Source: an uncultured Mailhella sp. (GTDB taxonomy: Bacteria > Desulfobacterota > Desulfovibrionia > Desulfovibrionales > Desulfovibrionaceae). Taken from it: a DNA stretch of 64,000 nt. The position numbers and the translations under genes were made by a program. The notes under the pieces were generated by a model that saw only the letters and a list, made by a program, of their open reading frames with translations, did no database searches and had not been told where the DNA came from. Of this stretch, positions 58,576 to 64,000 are shown in pieces (within the stretch, counting starts at the first letter, position 1; each line of letters starts with the position of its first letter). The DNA is taken from contig CAJTRG010000003.1 of assembly GCA_910578585.1 (NCBI GenBank), positions 112,396 to 176,395 of the forward strand, in the 5' to 3' direction.

Positions 58576-59646
58576 ATGGCAAAAAAGCCCACAGTTTCTC
58601 AAGAAGATGCAAGATTAGAAGCACTTAAAACAGCCCTCTCCACCATTGAAAAAAAATATGGTCAAGGCGCGGTTATGAAATTATCCGACAGCGCCCACGT
58701 TCAAGTTCCTGTTATTCCAACAGGTTCCATTGGACTTGACTTAGCCCTCGGCATTGGCGGTGTTCCCAAAGGACGTGTTACAGAAATTTATGGCCCGGAA
58801 TCTTCCGGTAAAACAACCCTGACCCTGCATATTATTGCAGAATGTCAAAAACAGGGCGGCACTGCTGCTTTTATTGACGCTGAACATGCTCTTGACACCA
58901 GCTATGCTGCCCGTCTCGGCGTAAAAGTTGATGAGCTTCTTATTTCTCAGCCTGACCACGGCGAACAAGCTCTTGATATTGCTGATATGCTTGTGCGTTC
59001 CGGAGCTGTGGATCTCGTTGTTATTGACTCTGTTGCGGCTCTTATTCCTCAGTCAGAACTGGAAGGCAATATGGGTGAAACTCAGGTTGGCGGACATGCC
59101 CGCCTCATGAGCCACGCTCTTCGCAAATTGACAGGCACTATCCATAAATCCAAAACCTGCGTTATTTTCATCAACCAAATCCGTATGAAAATCGGCATGA
59201 TGGGTTACGGCAGCCCTGAAACCACCACCGGCGGCAACGCGCTGAAATTCTACAGTTCTGTACGTATGGATATCCGTAAAATCCAAACTTTGAAAGATAA
59301 AGAAGAATCCTACGGCGCAACAACCAGAGTAAAAGTTGTCAAAAACAAAATGGCTCCTCCATTTAGGGAAGCTAAATTTGATATTATTTTCGGAACCGGT
59401 ATTTCCCGTTCTGCTGAAATCATTGATTTAGGTGTAGCTGCAGGAATTATTGATAAAAGCGGTGCATGGTTTGCCTATGGTTCTGAAAAATTGGGACAAG
59501 GGCGCGACAATGTTCGCGCTATGCTTGATGAAAACGAAACACTCCGCAGTGAAATTGAAGCAAAAGTTATCGAGCATTTAGGCATGAATGCAGATATGTT
59601 CAGCAGCATGTCTGAAGATGATTTTGACGAAGAACCTGAAGAATAA
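58576..59646 (+). CDS. recA: Recombinase RecA
   Basis: RecA performs homologous strand exchange and triggers the SOS response. Walker A is GPESSGKTT near residue 67, and DSVAALIPQSELEGNMG, FINQIRMKIGMMGYGSPETTTGGNALKFYSS (key QIRMKIGMMG), RVKVVKNKMAPPFREA and SGAWFAYGSEKLGQGRDN all match. The acidic tail DFDEEPEE is typical. It has 356 residues from ATG 58576, which has AAAGGA upstream; the longer frame from 58477 carries promoter sequence. alaS follows after 11 nt. Confidence 0.98.
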   Translation: MAKKPTVSQEDARLEALKTALSTIEKKYGQGAVMKLSDSAHVQVPVIPTGSIGLDLALGIGGVPKGRVTEIYGPESSGKTTLTLHIIAECQKQGGTAAFIDAEHALDTSYAARLGVKVDELLISQPDHGEQALDIADMLVRSGAVDLVVIDSVAALIPQSELEGNMGETQVGGHARLMSHALRKLTGTIHKSKTCVIFINQIRMKIGMMGYGSPETTTGGNALKFYSSVRMDIRKIQTLKDKEESYGATTRVKVVKNKMAPPFREAKFDIIFGTGISRSAEIIDLGVAAGIIDKSGAWFAYGSEKLGQGRDNVRAMLDENETLRSEIEAKVIEHLGMNADMFSSMSEDDFDEEPEE

Positions 59647-59657
59647 AAGGAAGTTAT

Positions 59658-62303
59658 ATGCTTACAGCTCAAGAAATCCGCGAAAAATTTCTGGCCTATT
59701 TTGAAAAAAACAACCATAAGAGAATAGTTTCCTCTTCTCTTGTTCCCCATAACGACCCTACCTTGCTTTTCTGTAATGCTGGCATGGTGCAATTTAAAAA
59801 TGTTTTCCTCGGACAGGAAAATATCGGCACTAAACGCGCAACCACTGCCCAAAAGTGCCTGCGCGTCAGCGGCAAGCATAACGACCTCGAAAACGTTGGC
59901 CGCACTGCCCGTCACCATACATTTTTTGAAATGCTTGGCAACTTCTCCTTTGGCGATTATTTCAAAAAAGACGCCATGAAATTTGCATGGAAATTTGTGA
60001 CCGAAGAACTCAAACTTCCAATTGATCGCCTCTATGTGACTGTTTATATTGATGATGATGAAGCCTTCAATTTATGGCGAGATGAAGTGGGCGTTGCTCC
60101 TGACAGAATTTTGAGAATCCCCGGCAAAGACAATTTCTGGAGCATGGGTGATACTGGCCCCTGTGGCCCTTGTTCAGAAATTTTCGTTGACCAGGGCGAA
60201 GATATGGCTTGTGGCGACAACTGCGGCATTGGTAAATGCGACTGTGACCGTTTTCTGGAAATCTGGAATCTGGTTTTCATGCAATTCAATCAAAAAGCTG
60301 ACGGCACCCGCGAACCTCTTGCGCACCCCTGCATTGATACTGGCATGGGTCTCGAACGTATTGCTGCCATTTGCCAAAACAAACGCTCTAACTTTGACTG
60401 CGATATTTTCCAGGAAATTATCCAGTTTACCGCAAAAGATGCAGGCGTTAGCTACAGCAACAGCCTTCCTGACACCAATGATGTGGATACAGCTCTTCGC
60501 GTTATTGCTGACCACAGCCGTGCAGCAGCATTTTTGATTACCGAAGGAATTCTTCCTTCCAATGAAGGCAGAGGCTATGTTTTGCGCCGCTTAATCCGCC
60601 GCGCACTACGCTTTGGCACGCTCATTGGCCTCAACAAAGAAGCTTTCATGTATAAAACTGTTGGTCAGGTTATTGAAGTTATGGGTAAAGCCTATCCAGA
60701 ACTGACCAAAAACAAAGACTTTGTGCTGAAAGTTGTGCATGAAGAAGAAGACCGCTTCCGCGTAACTCTGGACAAAGGTTTAGCCCTTTTGGAAGAAGAA
60801 ATCCAAAACGCAAAAGCACAAAAGAAAACTGTAATTGCCGGCAGTGTTGCCTTCAAGCTTTACGATACTTACGGCTTTCCTCTTGATATTGTTGACGATG
60901 TTGCCCGTAAATACAATTTCACTGTGGACGTTGACGGCTACAATGAAGAAATGAAGCAGCAAAAAGAACGTGCCCGCACTGCCTGGAAAGGTTCTGGCGA
61001 AAAGGATTTGACCACTCGTTTCAAAGCTGTGATCACCGAACATATTGAATCCCAGTTTGTGGGCTATGAAACCTTGCAGGAAAAAAGCAAAATTCTTTGC
61101 ATTTTAGATGAAAATGCCCAAAAAACTGATACGCTGATTGAAGGCAAGCATGGCTATATCATTACTGAAAAAACACCTTTCTACGGTGCAGGCGGCGGAC
61201 AAATTGGTGACACCGGCTATATTTACACCGGCACATCTCAAATTCTTGTTGCTGACACATTGAAAATCCAAAATCTGATTATCCACGAAGTCACGGCGGA
61301 ACAGGGACAAGTCAAGGTTGGCGAAGAAGTTGAACTCCATGTCAATGAAAAAAATCGTCATGCAACCGCAAGAAACCATACTGCTACCCACCTTCTCCAT
61401 TCTGCACTCAAAACTGTGCTTGGTGAACACGTCAATCAGGCTGGCTCCATGGTAAGCCCGGATCGTTTGCGCTTTGACTTCAACCACATTTCTCCTATGA
61501 GCGAAGAAGAAATTGCTTTGGTAGAATGCAAAGTAAATCAAATAATTATGGGAGCATACCCTGTTCATACCGAAGTAATGAGCCCGCAGGAAGCTCAGGA
61601 AAAAGGTGCTATTGCCCTGTTTGGTGAAAAATACGGCAGCAAGGTTCGCGTGCTTCGTGTTGGCAATGACAAAGAAACCGTTTCCATGGAACTTTGCGGC
61701 GGCACACACTTGAAAAATACGGGTGAAGCAGGCTTATTCCTGATTGTTTCTGAATCTGGCGTGGCTGCCGGTACTCGCCGTATTGAAGCTATCACCGGCT
61801 GGAATGCCATTCGTGAAGTAAAAGCTCTGCGCGAAGAAAGCAAAGCGCTTTGTCATGAACTGAAAACCAAACAAGGCGAAATTTTGCCTCGTGTTGACGC
61901 CCTGCAAAAAGAAATCAAGAGTCTGCGCAAAGAACTTGATAAAGCTCAGGCTTCTGCAGGCGGTGACATCATGAGCGGATTGAAAGAAATCAAAGGAATT
62001 AAAGTTCTTGCACAAAAAGTGCCCGGCATGAGCGTCAAAGCTTTGCGTGATTTAATGGACGATGTCCGCTCAAAAATCCCAAGCGGCGTTGCTCTTCTTG
62101 CCATGGAAGACGGCGACAAAGCTTCCCTTATCCTCTATGTTTCTAAAGACTTGCACGCAAAATACACAGCTCCAAGTCTGATCAAAGAAATTGCAGTCTG
62201 CATTGAAGGTTCCGGCGGCGGACGTCCTGATGTTGCCCAGGCTGGCGGTACAAAACCGCAAGGTATTGCTGATGCACTGCAAAAACTGGAAACATTAATC
62301 TAA
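59658..62303 (+). CDS. alaS: Alanyl-tRNA synthetase
   Basis: AlaRS charges tRNA-Ala and edits Ser/Gly. The class II core has FFEMLGNFSFGDYFK, GDTGPCGPCSEIF, the TGMGLERIAAI motif 3 and EGRGYVLRRLIRRA. The editing domain has the zinc HxxxH: NHTATHLLHSAL, and later CGGTH, with VGEEVELHV before it. The C-Ala domain ends GGGRPDVAQAGGTKPQGI. It has 881 residues. It is the last gene of the recA-alaS pair and ends in a terminator. Confidence 0.98.
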   Translation: MLTAQEIREKFLAYFEKNNHKRIVSSSLVPHNDPTLLFCNAGMVQFKNVFLGQENIGTKRATTAQKCLRVSGKHNDLENVGRTARHHTFFEMLGNFSFGDYFKKDAMKFAWKFVTEELKLPIDRLYVTVYIDDDEAFNLWRDEVGVAPDRILRIPGKDNFWSMGDTGPCGPCSEIFVDQGEDMACGDNCGIGKCDCDRFLEIWNLVFMQFNQKADGTREPLAHPCIDTGMGLERIAAICQNKRSNFDCDIFQEIIQFTAKDAGVSYSNSLPDTNDVDTALRVIADHSRAAAFLITEGILPSNEGRGYVLRRLIRRALRFGTLIGLNKEAFMYKTVGQVIEVMGKAYPELTKNKDFVLKVVHEEEDRFRVTLDKGLALLEEEIQNAKAQKKTVIAGSVAFKLYDTYGFPLDIVDDVARKYNFTVDVDGYNEEMKQQKERARTAWKGSGEKDLTTRFKAVITEHIESQFVGYETLQEKSKILCILDENAQKTDTLIEGKHGYIITEKTPFYGAGGGQIGDTGYIYTGTSQILVADTLKIQNLIIHEVTAEQGQVKVGEEVELHVNEKNRHATARNHTATHLLHSALKTVLGEHVNQAGSMVSPDRLRFDFNHISPMSEEEIALVECKVNQIIMGAYPVHTEVMSPQEAQEKGAIALFGEKYGSKVRVLRVGNDKETVSMELCGGTHLKNTGEAGLFLIVSESGVAAGTRRIEAITGWNAIREVKALREESKALCHELKTKQGEILPRVDALQKEIKSLRKELDKAQASAGGDIMSGLKEIKGIKVLAQKVPGMSVKALRDLMDDVRSKIPSGVALLAMEDGDKASLILYVSKDLHAKYTAPSLIKEIAVCIEGSGGGRPDVAQAGGTKPQGIADALQKLETLI

Positions 62304-62339
62304 AACTTCTTTCTGCTCAGTAAGAATAATAACTCCCTG

Positions 62340-62395
62340 TCCTCCTTTTCGTTCATTTGAAGAATTAATTCAAAGAGCAAAAAGGAGGATTTTTT
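62340..62395 (+). terminator. Intrinsic terminator after alaS
   Basis: TCCTCCTTTT (62340-62349) pairs with AAAAGGAGGA (62380-62389), with an inner TTTGAA/TTCAAA pair, then a T tract. Confidence 0.85.
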
Positions 62396-62515
62396 ATTCA
62401 ACAAACATTCTTCTTATTGAAATATAAAAATAAATCTCCTTCAAACAATAAATCCTACTCCTATCCTCCTTGTTTATAAGGAAAAAAAATATCTTGAAAA
62501 AAAAACATTTTTTTG

Positions 62516-62544
62516 TTGACAGAGCAATGAATTTTAGATACAAG
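62516..62544 (+). promoter_or_regulatory. Candidate promoter for tRNA-Gly
   Basis: A perfect TTGACA (62516-62521) is 17 nt from TACAAG (62539-62544), 13 nt before the mature tRNA 5' end. The -10 is weak. Confidence 0.5.
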
Positions 62545-62557
62545 AGAAATTCGTCAA

Positions 62558-62632
<75 letters not shown>

Positions 62633-62641
62633 GAAATTTTC

Positions 62642-62674
62642 GTCCTCATTGTGAAAACAATGAGGACTTTTTTT
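62642..62674 (+). terminator. Intrinsic terminator after tRNA-Gly
   Basis: GTCCTCATTGT (62642-62652) pairs perfectly with ACAATGAGGAC (62657-62667), loop GAAA, then seven T. Confidence 0.92.
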
Positions 62675-63073
62675 ATATCCTTTTTATTAAATATTATTTA
62701 TAACATATTGTAATTCCATCATTTTATATTTCTCTCTCGCACTAACGCTTTGCCTCTGTTTTTGCCGCTCATTTCACAGCAAGGAGCGATTTCTTGATGT
62801 GTCATTGCAAAAGCTCTTTCATCTTCGTCATTGCATATTTTCCCTGTTTCATCATTGCCACCCTCTCTCTTTGCCGTTGCAAGTGTCAGCAAAATAATCT
62901 CATGCATTGAATAAAAATACGAACACAATAAAAACAAGCATATTTTACATTATTAAATTTTTTATAACTCACTAAAATAATTGTAAAAAAAAAAAAAACA
63001 GATTGTCACAACCAACAATCTATGAAATAATACTTAATTGAATACTATTTTATATTATCAATTATGAGATACC
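62675..63073. other. Gene-free ~400-nt interval with repeat-like motifs
   Basis: I see no credible gene. On the plus strand TCATTGC occurs at 62802, 62828 and 62852 (24-26 nt apart), within CATTGC-rich sequence typical of dispersed non-coding repeats. A minus-strand frame of 72 codons (62719-62937) lies over them, but its composition looks like translated repeat and no ribosome site supports it. A 14-nt A tract at 62985-62998 precedes a hairpin. Confidence 0.4.
62985..63021 (-). terminator. Minus-strand-oriented intrinsic terminator without a clear gene
   Basis: AGATTGT (63000-63006) pairs with ACAATCT (63015-63021). Read on the minus strand, the stem is followed by 14 T (complement of A at 62985-62998). 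No minus-strand gene is recognised upstream of it, where the plus-strand gene at 63074 begins. Confidence 0.55.
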
Positions 63074-63826
63074 ATGAATACAGATGATACTGCAATATGG
63101 GAAGAATTTAATGAAACCCTTGCAAACGCAAAAGAACTCCATTTTTGGTGGCGAGATGATGATGTGCAAGCGTCTAAGGTGGGCTTTTCTCTCTCAAAAT
63201 TAAACTCAAATTTAAAATATTGCAGCCGCCTTGAAAAGACTTTGTCTTTATTACAAGAATATAATATTCCTGCTATTTATGCCGTTATTCCATATAATTT
63301 TTTAAATTATGGAAAAAAACAAATAAAATTATTAAAAAAATACCATACTTTCATTGCCTTGCACGGTATAATGCACAAAAGAAATGCAGCCGATACTGCG
63401 AACGAATTTCCGGATACCTGCGATAATGAAAAAGCATTGCAAATAATTTGTGACTATAAAATTCAATTTGAAAAAGTTTTTGGCAATGCTCTCTTAACGT
63501 CTTTCGTTCCGCCGTTTAATACCATTAATCCCACTCTGGAACAGATGTTGTTAGCCAATGGTTTCAGCAAGGTTTCAAAATTGAATACTCCTGGTGAAAA
63601 TAAACCCTATCATGTCGACATTGATTTCATGAATTGGGAAATTGTAAAAATGAAAAGCCCTCATGATATTTTAACAGAAATTATCAATCGTATCAATCAG
63701 GGACAAACTGTTATTGGATTTAATAACCATCATCGGTGTATTAATCGTGAAAACAGAACATTTTTTCGCCAACTTTTCAGCACAATCGCTCAACACAATA
63801 ATGTAAACTGGATAATGCCATTATAA
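63074..63826 (+). CDS. Polysaccharide-deacetylase-like protein (NodB-type barrel)
   Basis: The 250-residue protein has the layout of carbohydrate esterase 4 relatives: FWWRDDDVQ near residue 25 supplies the catalytic/metal Asp pair, ALHGIMHKRN near 100 is the metal-binding HxxxH-type motif, SFVPPFNTINPT matches the RPPFG-type block, and GFNNHHRCIN near the end the last catalytic His. No signal peptide is seen. A substrate cannot be named; deacetylation of a cytosolic or exported glycan is inferred. It is isolated, begins with no strong ribosome site (GAGATACC upstream of the ATG), and is unlike its neighbours in being AT-rich (strings of ATT/AAA), which hints at transfer. Confidence 0.65.
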   Translation: MNTDDTAIWEEFNETLANAKELHFWWRDDDVQASKVGFSLSKLNSNLKYCSRLEKTLSLLQEYNIPAIYAVIPYNFLNYGKKQIKLLKKYHTFIALHGIMHKRNAADTANEFPDTCDNEKALQIICDYKIQFEKVFGNALLTSFVPPFNTINPTLEQMLLANGFSKVSKLNTPGENKPYHVDIDFMNWEIVKMKSPHDILTEIINRINQGQTVIGFNNHHRCINRENRTFFRQLFSTIAQHNNVNWIMPL

Positions 63827-64000
63827 TTTGCAAAACCAAAAATAATACTGCATAATCAATTGTCATTCTAATATGGCAACATTGTTGGCGTTTTATTTTT
63901 CTTTGTTAATTGTAAACTGAAGTGCGACAGTATGGAATAAAGAAACAGCCCAACGATAAAACTTCGTGTAGAATTGAATTGCAAACAAATTTTACGTGAG
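63827..64000. other. Window-end non-coding tail, possible insertion-sequence edge
   Basis: No reading frame is seen. A stretch from about 63906 (TTGTAAACTGAAGTGCGACA) resembles the terminal region of some IS30-family elements from memory, and the sequence after it would be the leader of a transposase beyond the window. No matching inverted end or transposase is visible, so this is a guess. Confidence 0.2.

Noticed and set aside
62719..62937. A 72-codon minus-strand frame after tRNA-Gly
   Set aside because: It covers repeated TCATTGC sequence, has no convincing ribosome site and looks like translated non-coding repeat.

Overview
The window reads as a stretch of a moderately AT-rich (roughly 40% GC by eye) Gram-negative chromosome, most likely a Desulfovibrionaceae-type sulfate reducer or close relative. 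I infer this from gene content, not from any database search. The supporting features are a dcw cluster running mraY-murD-ftsW-murG-murC-murB-ftsQ-ftsA-ftsZ, an NfnAB electron-bifurcating transhydrogenase pair, a TrmD with an extra C-terminal RNA-methyltransferase domain, a GatCA amidotransferase, and a lipoprotein of the Leu/Ile/Val-binding (LpoA-like) type. Almost everything is housekeeping and intact.

Layout. 1-10.1 kb: cell-wall precursor synthesis and division (mraY to ftsZ), ended by a clear terminator. 10.1-13.1 kb: a small minus-strand membrane peptide, nfnAB, and several palindromic intergenic elements, including a roughly 108-nt multi-hairpin element. 13.2-20.4 kb: two acyl-CoA synthetases, an RlmM-like methyltransferase, HU, dapB and nadE with an eroded glutaminase domain. 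20.4-27.1 kb: four tandem, translationally linked paralogues of about 560 aa, each with an SGNH-hydrolase-like N-terminus and a TPR-like C-terminus. They begin 2 nt after an acyl-CoA synthetase stop codon and are the most unusual part of the window. 27.3-32.4 kb (minus strand): an orphan beta-class adenine methyltransferase, glmS, a YkuD-type protein whose catalytic Cys is Ser, and a radical SAM protein. 32.6-39.1 kb: secA, a phosphomannomutase/phosphoglucomutase, purD, purE and a flavoprotein. 39.1-45.6 kb: uvrC (minus), cstA, two tiny membrane-peptide cassettes, sstT (minus) and a secreted phosphodiester-glycosidase-like protein (minus). 45.6-51.1 kb: khpA-rimM-trmD, then rplS-rnhB-yraN-rsmI-smpB. 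51.2-57.4 kb: the lipoprotein, gatC-gatA, a class V aminotransferase, a small helical protein and an AlgX-like SGNH protein. 57.4-62.4 kb: a PP-loop protein (minus), recA and alaS. 62.5-64 kb: tRNA-Gly(GCC), repeat-like sequence, a polysaccharide-deacetylase-like gene and a possible insertion-sequence edge.

How it fits together. Envelope biogenesis dominates: glmS and the Mur enzymes make and use UDP-GlcNAc, DapB supplies meso-diaminopimelate, and the Fts proteins deploy the wall. The SGNH proteins (four tandem plus one AlgX-like), the deacetylase-like protein and the phosphomannomutase all point to glycan modification or supply. The SGNH proteins lack visible signal peptides, so any modification they carry out would be expected on cytosolic intermediates. 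That last step is inference.
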